A stretch of DNA of 52,355 bases from positions 1-52,355 of IMG/VR virus record IMGVR_UViG_3300020183_000108; one strand, 5' to 3'. Shown here piece by piece: positions 23,928 through 31,204 of the stretch. Position 1 is the first letter of the stretch. Every line of letters begins with the position of its first letter. Origin of the DNA: a virus. The position numbers were made by a program, and so were the translations under genes. The notes beneath the pieces are model-generated. The model searched no databases. It had not been told where the DNA came from and was given only the letters and a program-made list of their open reading frames with translations.

Positions 23928-25813
23928 TTGCATTCTCCATAGTTGGGACCGTGGTCTGCTTCACATGCTACGGGTAGGTCCGGTGCCCATGACGGCGGTG
24001 TTGACATGACTTCGATCATGTATGCCTTGGCTTCCTCAACCTCAGCTTCATCGCACAGGATCACCACTTCATCGTGCACTTGCAACACGACTTTGTACCG
24101 CCTCCCGATGATAGCCATCTGCTCAGCCACGACAATGCGAGCCAGTGCCTGCACGATATTCTCAACAACCTTGCCCCCGTATATGCGAGTGAACTTATCG
24201 TACGGCATATCTGACCCGGTGACCCTGGCCTTGACCGCTTCCCGATACACACGTGCATCACCAGCATAGACGTAACCGTTCTGGTACTGGGTCAATAGCG
24301 GGTAGCGAATGAACAGTCCGTTGGGCAGCGCGATGCCCTCCTTGGATGTGACCAGTGTGGGCAGCGCATCGGATAGGGCAAACTCATCACCCTCAATGAT
24401 CTTACTCAGCGCCACGTTACAGCGGTTCCACAACGCACCGATTTTGTGGTTCTTATCCCGATACAACATCACGATACGCGTAGCTTCACCCATATCGAGT
24501 TCAACCTTGATACCACCCATACCAAGGGCAAGCGCGTCACGAAACTTCGTTGCGCCCATGCCATAACCGAGGCCGAGGATGCAGGTCTTACCTACGAAGC
24601 GGTCGAGTTTGTCTGCTTTGGTCACCTTGCGGCCATACACTTCACTGGCAAACTCAGAGTAGATGTCACGACCTTCTGCGAAGGCTTGTACCAGATTGGC
24701 CTGACCCGCCACCCATGCCAGTACACGAGCTTCGATCTGTGCTGAGTCACATGCCACCAGCATCTTACCAGCAGGTGCACATATGGAGCGCCGCAGCGCA
24801 CCGCCACGTGGCAGGTTCTGCAAATTCATCTTATCACCACCGCTGAACCGACCTGTGTGCGCGCCGTAGTAGTTAAGCAGGATGGGCAATGTGCCGCGCT
24901 CAGACACACCGAGCAGCGACCGGGTGCGGCTCTCCTCAATGGTTGACTTCACCCCAAGCCGTGCGGCCACGGCATCAGCGACGAAAGAGTTGTCGTGCTC
25001 AAGCAGGCTGGTGAACGGTTTGTCTGTCTTGCTGAAAGCCCATGCCCTCTTACCCGTTGTGACACTAGTCTTGGTAGGTGGGTCGACGCCAAGTAGTGTT
25101 ATGTATGCCGCGAACTTCTCATTGGACATGAGCGTATCACGCGCTGCCTGTGGGTCGATGAACGCAGCAGCGTTACCCAGTGTGTTGAGTAGGTCTTCCT
25201 TACGCAGCACTTCATTCTCAAGGTGTTCGGTCAACACGTCACGGTTAAGGGTGAGCATCGGCTCCGTGTACATACGCAATGTCTGGTCAATGATCATCAG
25301 CTCACTGACCGGGAACCCTCGTGCCATCTTTCGGAACAGCTTGTAGGTAAGCTCCACATCATTGCAGCAATACGATGCGTACCGTTCCGTCTCATAGGGA
25401 GTGAAGTCAGCGCGGCGCTTACCCAGTGCGTTCAGCACTTCGTCACCCTTCTCACCTAGGCGGTAGTGTGCTGCCAACATCTTGAGAGAACCGCCAACCA
25501 TGATGTTGTGCAGGGGGCGAGCCATCGACAGAGTATCCAACCATAGCTTCGGCTTGATGCCGAAGTGCCATGAGAGAATAGCCCCATCAAACACGGTGTT
25601 GTGCGCAAGGATGGCTTTATCGCGGTAATCAAGTGACTTGAGGAACCTACCCGGATCAGTGCCAGTGTACCAATCCGTAGGATGACCGTTGACCTTAACA
25701 GCCACGCCGATCACCTCGAACCGGGGGTCACGCACATAGGCTTCGGTCGTCATCTTGGATAGGCTGTAGTCCCGGTCGTAGTAAGTTTCAAAATCAATCG
25801 TTACTACATCCAT
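23924..25813 (-). CDS. DNA polymerase, family A, with 3'-5' exonuclease domain
   Basis: This 629-residue enzyme combines an N-terminal 3'-5' exonuclease (Asp7 and Glu9 in IDFETY; HNTVFDGAIL; a final YCCNDVELTYKL) with a family A polymerase. Motif A is CDSAQIEARV (Asp356), motif B is R405-x3-K409-x7-Y417G and motif C is VHDEVV (His580, Asp581, Glu582). Position +4 of motif B (Tyr417) fits dNTP rather than rNTP discrimination; its effect on terminator sensitivity is not judged here. It lacks a 5' nuclease domain, as usual for phage enzymes. It overlaps the deaminase gene. Confidence 0.95.
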   Translation of the reverse strand: MDVVTIDFETYYDRDYSLSKMTTEAYVRDPRFEVIGVAVKVNGHPTDWYTGTDPGRFLKSLDYRDKAILAHNTVFDGAILSWHFGIKPKLWLDTLSMARPLHNIMVGGSLKMLAAHYRLGEKGDEVLNALGKRRADFTPYETERYASYCCNDVELTYKLFRKMARGFPVSELMIIDQTLRMYTEPMLTLNRDVLTEHLENEVLRKEDLLNTLGNAAAFIDPQAARDTLMSNEKFAAYITLLGVDPPTKTSVTTGKRAWAFSKTDKPFTSLLEHDNSFVADAVAARLGVKSTIEESRTRSLLGVSERGTLPILLNYYGAHTGRFSGGDKMNLQNLPRGGALRRSICAPAGKMLVACDSAQIEARVLAWVAGQANLVQAFAEGRDIYSEFASEVYGRKVTKADKLDRFVGKTCILGLGYGMGATKFRDALALGMGGIKVELDMGEATRIVMLYRDKNHKIGALWNRCNVALSKIIEGDEFALSDALPTLVTSKEGIALPNGLFIRYPLLTQYQNGYVYAGDARVYREAVKARVTGSDMPYDKFTRIYGGKVVENIVQALARIVVAEQMAIIGRRYKVVLQVHDEVVILCDEAEVEEAKAYMIEVMSTPPSWAPDLPVACEADHGPNYGECK

Positions 25814-26027
25814 CTTTCCCTCCTTCCAGCGCGGCGCCTCCTATTACGCACGGTCCTACATACTCAACATTGTAGCCAGCCATTTCTTGAGGTGAAGTTC
25901 TAGGATAGTCACCCCACCCAATGTCCGGCGTCCACCGCAGAATGTACAAACCCTTGGCGCCTTTGAGCCAATGAAAAGCCGAAACATTAGGGTTAAGAGG
26001 ATAACCGTCTTTGTCAGGCCAGTTCAT
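25794..26027 (-). CDS. Small hypothetical protein before DNA polymerase
   Basis: This 77-residue, Gly/Trp/Tyr-containing protein (MNWPDKDGYPLNPNVSAFHW, then LYILRWTPDIGWGDYPRT) looks like a compact beta domain but matches no family I can name. Its end overlaps the polymerase gene by 20 bases and its start overlaps the previous gene (ATGA), so it is a true part of the operon. Function is unknown. Confidence 0.55.
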   Translation of the reverse strand: MNWPDKDGYPLNPNVSAFHWLKGAKGLYILRWTPDIGWGDYPRTSPQEMAGYNVEYVGPCVIGGAALEGGKDGCSND

Positions 26028-26299
26028 TGTTCATCTCCGTTTGTTGTGGCAAAAACACTTTCAGTTTTTATGTCTGTTCCATCGCTTATGCGCTGTTTTT
26101 TACTGCGTTTTGCAGTGATGAAGTATTCAATCCCTCCAATCGAAACCCAAAAATCTGCACCCATGCCAAGCGCGGCGCCAGTATCTATCCGATCATCGGC
26201 AATTGTTCTCAGCGCCTGGGCGATGGTCCGATAGGCTTCGGCGTCCACCTTATCAGTACCAGCCAAATCAAAAACCATTCTTGTATTTACGTCTTTCAT
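26024..26299 (-). CDS. Small hypothetical protein
   Basis: This 91-residue protein starts MKDVNTRMVFDLAG, with an N-terminal helix (AYRTIAQALRTIADD) and a central GADFWVSIGGIEYFITAKRSKKQR strand-basic segment. No family was recognised. ATG 26299 overlaps the stop of the upstream HTH gene and gives the shortest operon overlap, so it is preferred to a longer frame that would invade that gene by 60 bases. Function is unknown. Confidence 0.5.
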   Translation of the reverse strand: MKDVNTRMVFDLAGTDKVDAEAYRTIAQALRTIADDRIDTGAALGMGADFWVSIGGIEYFITAKRSKKQRISDGTDIKTESVFATTNGDEQ

Positions 26300-26592
26300 G
26301 ACTTCCCTCCTGCCAGCGCGGCATAGCCTTTTGCTTGAGCTTCTCTGTGCGACGAATTGCAAGTATCAACGTAGGGTAAAACATCACGCAACGCCGCTTC
26401 CAATTCCGCGATGCGGGCTTGCAGGGCCGCAGGCCCCATCGCTGGCTTCGCCAAAACAATCCGGCTGATTGTCGCCTGCGAGCATACATATTGCCGCGCC
26501 AGTGCGCCCTGGGAATAATCCCCGGTGGCGTACTGCTCCCTGATTTTGGCCTCCTGCTCAGACGTAAACTTGTGTTGCGCCGCGAATTTCAT
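26296..26592 (-). CDS. Helix-turn-helix protein of Hin/transposase-like type
   Basis: This 98-residue protein has an N-terminal helix-turn-helix (FTSEQEAKIREQY...YSQGALARQYVCSQATISRIV, about 9-46) resembling the DNA-binding part of resolvases and transposases, then a coiled-coil-like helix (LQARIAELEAALRDVL). No catalytic recombinase domain is attached. It could be a regulator or a nucleoid-type protein. It overlaps its neighbours by 4 bases at both ends. Confidence 0.65.
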   Translation of the reverse strand: MKFAAQHKFTSEQEAKIREQYATGDYSQGALARQYVCSQATISRIVLAKPAMGPAALQARIAELEAALRDVLPYVDTCNSSHREAQAKGYAALAGGKS

Positions 26593-26786
26593 GGCTTGTC
26601 CCCTATCTTTCGTATCTTCTGCACAGTGGACACGATCTCGCCGTGCCGTTGCTTGCCGTGGTTGCCAGCGATAATAACTCGTTGGCCTGTTTCAAACTGT
26701 GCGAAGTAATGATCCTTCTTCTTGACGATCTCATACGGCACTGAACTTTCATCCAGTGCCAGTATGATCTTTGGGTCTATCTTCAT
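26589..26786 (-). CDS. Small HicA-like (dsRBD-fold) protein
   Basis: This 65-residue protein has an N-terminal helix (PKIILALDESSVPYEIV), the strand pair KKDHYFAQF and QRVIIAGNHGKQ, and a final helix (IVSTVQKIRKI). The order and the central His recall HicA mRNA interferases, though the usual G-S/T-H is replaced by K-D-H and no HicB partner is next to it. It may be a phage descendant of the fold with another role. ATG 26786 overlaps the upstream stop (ATGA). Functional assignment is tentative. Confidence 0.45.
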   Translation of the reverse strand: MKIDPKIILALDESSVPYEIVKKKDHYFAQFETGQRVIIAGNHGKQRHGEIVSTVQKIRKIGDKP

Positions 26787-27004
26787 TGTCGTCGTGCCGC
26801 CGTTCGCTGTTGTGCCATCCACACTTCATTGGCCTTGTCGAATGTGCGCTCAAGTTCAGCCAACTCACGTTGACATGACCAGTACTCCTCAGTGTCTGGG
26901 TAAGTCTGCTCAATGAACTGCTTCTTGGCAGCAATCCTACCCATCAGTGTGTACAGTGACACAGGATTGTTAATATCAACCTTCTTCGGTTCACGGACGA
27001 TCAT
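26783..27004 (-). CDS. Small helical hypothetical protein
   Basis: This protein of 73 residues is almost wholly alpha-helical and charged (GRIAAKKQFIEQTY, ELAELERTFDKANEVW) and ends QQRTAARRQ. It overlaps the diphosphohydrolase gene by 14 bases and the following gene by 4. No motif indicates function. Confidence 0.5.
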   Translation of the reverse strand: MIVREPKKVDINNPVSLYTLMGRIAAKKQFIEQTYPDTEEYWSCQRELAELERTFDKANEVWMAQQRTAARRQ

Positions 27005-27302
27005 CGTCGCCTCCTCCTCTCACTTCATAGGCCAGCAGAAACAGGATGCAGCAGCCAGCGTGCGCCAAATGCGACAGGCCAGTCTCGGGATCACAACGCT
27101 CACCCCTCCACCATGCCCACATGTGGCGCATCAACGCAGAGAACGGGCGGCTCCATGCCATGCCTTTCTCCCAGTTACGCGGTGCGTACTTGGTTGCGCC
27201 GTAGTCAAGCACCTTCACGATCTGCTCTACAGCATCGGATGGCAACAGGTGGTAGGGCAGCTTGCCTGTGTCATCCTTGCGCCCCTCAGTCATCTCGGTC
27301 AT
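26991..27302 (-). CDS. dATP/dGTP diphosphohydrolase-like protein (DUF5664)
   Basis: This 103-residue protein has the family pattern: a GRKDDTGKLPYHLLP N-terminus, YGATKYAPRNWEKG, RHMWAWWRGE and DPETGLSHLAHAGCCILFLLAYE. These residues match the dATP/dGTP diphosphohydrolase N-terminal family (DUF5664), related to all-alpha MazG-like enzymes that hydrolyse dNTPs to dNMPs. With the dCMP deaminase it would reshape the dNTP pool. In some phages related enzymes deplete dATP to favour a modified base, but no purZ-like gene was seen here. Confidence 0.8.
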   Translation of the reverse strand: MTEMTEGRKDDTGKLPYHLLPSDAVEQIVKVLDYGATKYAPRNWEKGMAWSRPFSALMRHMWAWWRGERCDPETGLSHLAHAGCCILFLLAYEVRGGGDDDRP

Positions 27303-27567
27303 CTTGATTCCCCTTACGTGTAAGATACACAGTCTTCTCTGTGTTGGTTATGATGGTTGATAGCTGCACGTTGTAGAACTCTGCAAGCTTCATCAGTTTG
27401 GGAAGTGACGGCATCTGAATGCCGCGCTCCCAATTTGATATACTGGTTTCAGAAAGTCCTGTTGCACCATAAACGGTAATGGCTTTGCGACCGCGCACTT
27501 TGCGTAGTGTACGCAGCACAACACCAAGGGACTTGGCGAACTCATCGAGTTCTATCTTGTCAACCAT
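27286..27567 (-). CDS. XRE-family helix-turn-helix regulator
   Basis: This 93-residue protein starts MVDKIELDEFAKSLG and carries an XRE/Cro helix-turn-helix (GLSETSISNWERGIQMPSLP, about 38-57). A C-terminal strand (IITNTEKTVYLTR) is probably for dimerisation. The conserved SNWERG turn is typical of cI/Cro-like repressors. The start overlaps the small membrane gene upstream by 16 bases. It probably regulates phage transcription or counters host regulation; a lysogeny role is unlikely without an integrase. Confidence 0.8.
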   Translation of the reverse strand: MVDKIELDEFAKSLGVVLRTLRKVRGRKAITVYGATGLSETSISNWERGIQMPSLPKLMKLAEFYNVQLSTIITNTEKTVYLTRKGNQDDRDD

Positions 27568-27659
27568 ATCACCAACCCCACTGCACAGGCTGTTCCAAAG
27601 AATGATGCAAGCCATATCAAGCACAAGGCTATAATGGCATCGAGCTTTACGTTCTTCAT
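27552..27659 (-). CDS. 35-residue membrane peptide
   Basis: The frame starts ATGAAGAACGTAAAG at 27659 and ends TAG at 27552-27554. The product is MKNVKLDAIIALC followed by LIWLASFFGTAC and AVGLVIWLTR: a short polar N-terminus and one or two hydrophobic segments. GGAGGAG lies 6 bases before the start, and ATGA overlaps the XRE gene stop (27656-27658). Small size and strong translation signals argue it is real. It may modulate membrane functions in early infection; no homologue is recognised. Confidence 0.6.
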   Translation of the reverse strand: MKNVKLDAIIALCLIWLASFFGTACAVGLVIWLTR

Positions 27660-27883
27660 TGTCTCTCCTCCGTTGCGGATAAATAATACCCAAGGGCGCT
27701 GAGCACCGTATCCATATCAACGATACTCGGCACGGTGTCACCGCTGCGCCACCGCCGTAGGGTGCGTGTACTTATCCCTGATCTTGTGGCCAGGGCTTCG
27801 AGCGTTAGCTGCTGCCCTTCCATCAGTGTGTCTAAGGTGTGCACCAGACGATGCACGTCCTTGTTAATTGGTTTCAGTTTCAT
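27656..27883 (-). CDS. Small XRE-family helix-turn-helix protein
   Basis: The 75-residue protein is essentially one DNA-binding domain: LTLEALATRSGISTRTLRRWRSGDTVPS (about 26-53), a classical XRE helix-turn-helix, with a helical C-terminus (VDMDTVLSALGYYLSA). ATG 27883 is chosen because the longer alternative (27895) invades the upstream gene further. It overlaps the 267-residue gene by 20 bases. With the second XRE gene 316 bases downstream it forms a regulatory pair. Confidence 0.75.
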   Translation of the reverse strand: MKLKPINKDVHRLVHTLDTLMEGQQLTLEALATRSGISTRTLRRWRSGDTVPSIVDMDTVLSALGYYLSATEERQ

Positions 27884-28667
27884 CGAACACTCCATACATT
27901 TTGCGAAGGTTGAGACTTTGGTTGGTCAACACTCTTTTGAAAACATGTTTGGCAACGTCCACAGTTGGTGCGCCATACGCCACACCGAACACATCTCTAA
28001 CGATAAGCAGCAGCAACTCAGTGCTTGGCGCACCGCGCTTGATGTCGTTGAACAAAAGCGCAAGTGCAGATGGCGCACCCCAGTCAGTACGCATGGCCCA
28101 TCTGGGGATGGTATGTTCTTCCCCTACCTCACGAATTACACCGTCAACCACACCTAGCTTGACCCGTAGTTCAAACTGCTTCTTGAACACACGCAGATCA
28201 CGCAGCCATTCCTTACGCCTGTCTGTGTTGGTAGTGGGCGGCGGTGGTTCTGTGCTGACACACTCACCCGTGATCATGTTAAACCGAATACCGGGGTAGT
28301 GTTTATGTTTGAAATAGTACCGTGATGTCATTCCGTGTACTACTACGGTATTGATATGCTCGACAGATGGTTTGTAACGACCGCGCGGTGGTACAGCTCT
28401 AAAGGGGATAGTTGTTGGTAGTATTTTCTTGAACACGTACTCCGGTATTGGCTTCGGCGTGTATATCTCGGCTGTATTATCCGGGCGGATGACAGCCACC
28501 AGTTTGTGCGGTGTGCCCCAGTATAGATGGTAGATATCGCCGTACCCATTCTTCTCCCGCACCAAGCGGAACAAGTGGTTAAGCGGCTTACCCTGCTCAG
28601 GCTTAAGTGCTTTTGCAAACACCGCTGCTGCATCAGCGTAGTTGCTTATCAATGGTTTGTTGCTCAT
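27864..28667 (-). CDS. Hypothetical protein, 267 residues
   Basis: No known family is recognised. The sequence has a mixed alpha/beta N-terminal half (RLVREKNGYGDIYHLYWGTPHKLVAV), a repeated charged-aromatic middle (KHKHYPGIRFNMITGE), and a helical C-terminal half (FKKQFELRVKLGVVDGVI, ELLLLIVRDVFGVAY). It has no cysteine cluster, transmembrane segment or Walker motif. It is coupled upstream to a small membrane gene by ATGA. A nucleic-acid or virion-unrelated early role is all that context allows. Confidence 0.6.
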   Translation of the reverse strand: MSNKPLISNYADAAAVFAKALKPEQGKPLNHLFRLVREKNGYGDIYHLYWGTPHKLVAVIRPDNTAEIYTPKPIPEYVFKKILPTTIPFRAVPPRGRYKPSVEHINTVVVHGMTSRYYFKHKHYPGIRFNMITGECVSTEPPPPTTNTDRRKEWLRDLRVFKKQFELRVKLGVVDGVIREVGEEHTIPRWAMRTDWGAPSALALLFNDIKRGAPSTELLLLIVRDVFGVAYGAPTVDVAKHVFKRVLTNQSLNLRKMYGVFDETETN

Positions 28668-28852
28668 AGTCCCCTCACTTTCACTGTCACTTTATTTCGT
28701 TCGATCTCAACGGTGTGCGTACCCTTGGCTACGCCGACGAGAGTGCTGCACAGAACATCCTTCTCATCAGTCAGAGCGCGAATCCTGCGCTCCAACCAGA
28801 GGCACCACACGGCCAGCACAAGGCCGAGGGTGACCAGCACAGGTTCGCTCAT
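28664..28852 (-). CDS. Small membrane-anchored protein
   Basis: The 62-residue protein has one N-terminal transmembrane segment (VLVTLGLVLAVWCLWLE, residues 5-21), then a charged helix (RRIRALTDEKDVL) and a beta-type end (HTVEIERNKVTVKV). It overlaps both neighbours by ATGA (upstream VWA gene and downstream 267-residue gene). It could tether a partner to the inner membrane. Function is unknown. Confidence 0.6.
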   Translation of the reverse strand: MSEPVLVTLGLVLAVWCLWLERRIRALTDEKDVLCSTLVGVAKGTHTVEIERNKVTVKVRGL

Positions 28853-29952
28853 ATCTTCACCACCTCACCCCATGGTGCCTTGTCGTCGCCGTTGCTAACC
28901 CACAGCACAGGGTGCTCAGGTGCAGGGCCGAAGTCATCGCAGTACAGGTCTGTCAGAAACACAGTGGCAACAGGGTTGATGTTGACTTCCTCCATGAACC
29001 GGAACACAGGACTGAACGCTGTACCGCCACCACCATGAGGCTCGATGTGCAGCACATCATCACGACCAAAGCGGTCGTAGTGGCACACCTTACTGTCGAA
29101 GTAGATAACGTGCAGGGCAGACGGGTTGCTATCCCCCTTGATTGATCGGACCTCGGCAGCGAACTCGTTGAGTTCACGCTGACCAATCGAACCGGAGCAG
29201 TCAACGGCAATGGCGATCTCACCGAGGCCCTCACCCGTCACGCTAGGTAGGTACAGCCCTTGTGAAAGGAACCGCCTGTTGGGCCGTGAGAAGCTACGCG
29301 TGTCGGTCTTGCACTTCTCAACGAAGCGGCGCAGCACATCACGCCAGTCCACCTTGGGATGCAGTGTCTCGTCAATGAAACGCTGCATGTTGGCAGACAG
29401 TTTGCCCATCATCTTCGCAGCCTGCGCTGCCTGAGCTACCTTTACTCGCCACTCAGCCTGCTCCTGTGCCTGCTCAGCAGGGGAACCATCGGCATCCTGT
29501 ACGTCAGCACCGGTGCCGCCGGGTGCACCCTCATCTTCGCTCTGTTCTGGCAAGATGTTATAAATACCGTCACTGGTACCGTTGCCTGTCTGATAGATGT
29601 TACGGTCGAAGCAGCCGCCGTCGATGAACTTGCCGATCTTCTCGTCAATGAGAAGCTGGTTGATCACGTAGTCAGCGGCTTTGTTCCACCGCATAGCCTG
29701 CCGCCCATGCCGCCTGTAGTTGTGATCAAGCATGGGATGAAAGCACTCATGGGCCACAAGGAATGTGACCTGTTCATCAGTCAGGGTGCCAAGGAAGTCA
29801 GGGTTGAACCTGATTTCCTTGCCGTTGGTGCAGGCAGTCGGGATGGCGTCATCCAGATACATAGGCATGTTGAGTGCAACACTGCCGACGAACGGGTGCT
29901 GCAAGATCAGTGCTGTCTTGGCCTTGGCCAAGCGTTTCATATGGTCCATCAC
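28849..29952 (-). CDS. VWA-domain protein with N-terminal HExxH metallopeptidase motif (DUF2201-like)
   Basis: The 367-residue protein has an N-terminal metallopeptidase-like domain with VAHECFHPML (His68, Glu69, His72), an acidic low-complexity linker (about 135-165), and a C-terminal von Willebrand factor A-like domain with the metal-site motif DCSGSI (Asp251, Ser253, Ser255). This pairing is the DUF2201 architecture and typically works with a MoxR AAA ATPase, found at 31205-32197. Together they may remodel or extract a target protein. ATG 29952 overlaps the upstream stop. Confidence 0.85.
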   Translation of the reverse strand: MMDHMKRLAKAKTALILQHPFVGSVALNMPMYLDDAIPTACTNGKEIRFNPDFLGTLTDEQVTFLVAHECFHPMLDHNYRRHGRQAMRWNKAADYVINQLLIDEKIGKFIDGGCFDRNIYQTGNGTSDGIYNILPEQSEDEGAPGGTGADVQDADGSPAEQAQEQAEWRVKVAQAAQAAKMMGKLSANMQRFIDETLHPKVDWRDVLRRFVEKCKTDTRSFSRPNRRFLSQGLYLPSVTGEGLGEIAIAVDCSGSIGQRELNEFAAEVRSIKGDSNPSALHVIYFDSKVCHYDRFGRDDVLHIEPHGGGGTAFSPVFRFMEEVNINPVATVFLTDLYCDDFGPAPEHPVLWVSNGDDKAPWGEVVKI

Positions 29953-30326
29953 ACAACCCTCAGAAGGCTGATGCCGTTACGCAGCGGGTCACGACACGTG
30001 AGGTAGTTACCGTTGCCCCACATCTGGCCAGCACGTGACGACACGGACGACTGCACTGACCTCAGATCGAAGTCGCCTACAGGTATGAACACCTCATCGC
30101 CCGGACCCATGGTTGTAATATAGCCAAGGACGTAATCGCGCAGGGTATTGTGCGGGTACTTATGTGGTCCCCGCTTACGCACTTTCTCAGGCACTGGTGC
30201 AGCAACCACAAGGGTGCCGTACTCCGTGCCGTTGGGTGCAATGATCTTGTACTGCACACCAAGGCTATCAATGCGCTTGAGCGCATCGATAAGAACCCGT
30301 TGCTTCAGTTCGGTCCATTCAGTCAT
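29949..30326 (-). CDS. Hypothetical protein of the MoxR-VWA operon
   Basis: This 125-residue protein has a helical start (WTELKQRVLIDALKRIDSLG), a beta middle (YKIIAPNGTEYGTLVVA) and a basic HKYPHNTLRDYVL region. The C-terminal SSVSSRAGQMWGNGNYLTC resembles a winged-helix-like motif seen in phage proteins, though this is not firm. It lies between the DUF3150-like and VWA genes and overlaps the VWA start, so it may be a co-factor of that module. Function is unknown. Confidence 0.55.
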   Translation of the reverse strand: MTEWTELKQRVLIDALKRIDSLGVQYKIIAPNGTEYGTLVVAAPVPEKVRKRGPHKYPHNTLRDYVLGYITTMGPGDEVFIPVGDFDLRSVQSSVSSRAGQMWGNGNYLTCRDPLRNGISLLRVV

Positions 30327-30340
30327 CGTTCATTCTCCTC

Positions 30341-31192
30341 TTATATGCCGCTCATGAATGAGCGCATCTTGTCCATGATTTGTTGTGCCTGCTCGGCAGT
30401 GTCTTGCCGCAGGGTCTCGCTTGCCCTCAGTGCATCAGGATGATGCGCTGCCAGTTTGCTCTCCACTTCCTGCCTCATTGCCTCAAGGTTAGGATCATCA
30501 CTGATGTTGAGCCGAGGCAGAAGTTCACACAATTCTTTGGCATGATCAATAAGGCTGTCGTAGATGCGGCCCTTGGGATTACCAAGCTGCCGGGCGATGT
30601 GCTCAACACGCTCAAACAAGCGGTTCCATATGTCACGGGATGCTACCGCATGGGCCTGCTTGAGACGGGATGAAACATCCTCTTGTAACCGTGTCAGTTC
30701 ATCGCTTGACAAGGTCGTACGGAAATCAGTCGAGGGTACAGGAAACACAGCCATGTCGATCTTGAACTTAGCCGCGATCTGGCTGTCATCCGGGTAGTCG
30801 TTATCCAGATACATATTGCCAAGAGAACGCTTGGCTTGCAGCTTGAGTGCTGGGTAATGATGCACGAAGCTGTTGACCAGTGACAGCCACTCACCCTTGG
30901 CAGTACGGAACTTCGTCATGAAGTTAAGATAGTTAGCCGAAGGTAGAAGCTGCGTACCCTCCATGCCCCAGGGCAGCGTGTTGTTGTAGAACTCCGCACG
31001 AATGGCACTGCTCCGAGCATGGACCTGCTCAAGATAGTCGTTAGCAGGCAGAAGCACCTTGTTGAACCGACCAGCATCCTTGCTGGCGTAATTCATGCTG
31101 AGTGCCTGATCGGTTACTCGTTTGTCATGTTTGCGCGCCGTCCACTGTGAGATGGAAAGCTGCACAAGCAAAGCGCGATCACTTAGGTTCAT
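30341..31192 (-). CDS. DUF3150-like protein of the MoxR-VWA operon
   Basis: This 283-residue, mostly helical protein begins with residues MNLSDRALLVQLSISQWTAR, contains TKFRTAKGEWLSLVNSF and FPVPSTDFRTTLSSDELT, and ends in a long charged helix (EQAQQIMDKMRSFMSGI). The ISQWTARKHDK opening and central LPWGMEG region look like the DUF3150 family seen between MoxR and VWA genes in phages and plasmids. That assignment is from memory of the family and operon order, not an alignment. It could be the ATPase adaptor. Confidence 0.6.
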   Translation of the reverse strand: MNLSDRALLVQLSISQWTARKHDKRVTDQALSMNYASKDAGRFNKVLLPANDYLEQVHARSSAIRAEFYNNTLPWGMEGTQLLPSANYLNFMTKFRTAKGEWLSLVNSFVHHYPALKLQAKRSLGNMYLDNDYPDDSQIAAKFKIDMAVFPVPSTDFRTTLSSDELTRLQEDVSSRLKQAHAVASRDIWNRLFERVEHIARQLGNPKGRIYDSLIDHAKELCELLPRLNISDDPNLEAMRQEVESKLAAHHPDALRASETLRQDTAEQAQQIMDKMRSFMSGI

Positions 31193-31204
31193 CGTTCTGT
31201 CTCC

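Noticed and set aside
27286-27883. Lysogeny module considered because of two XRE regulators
   Set aside because: No integrase, excisionase, attachment site or antirepressor was found in the window.
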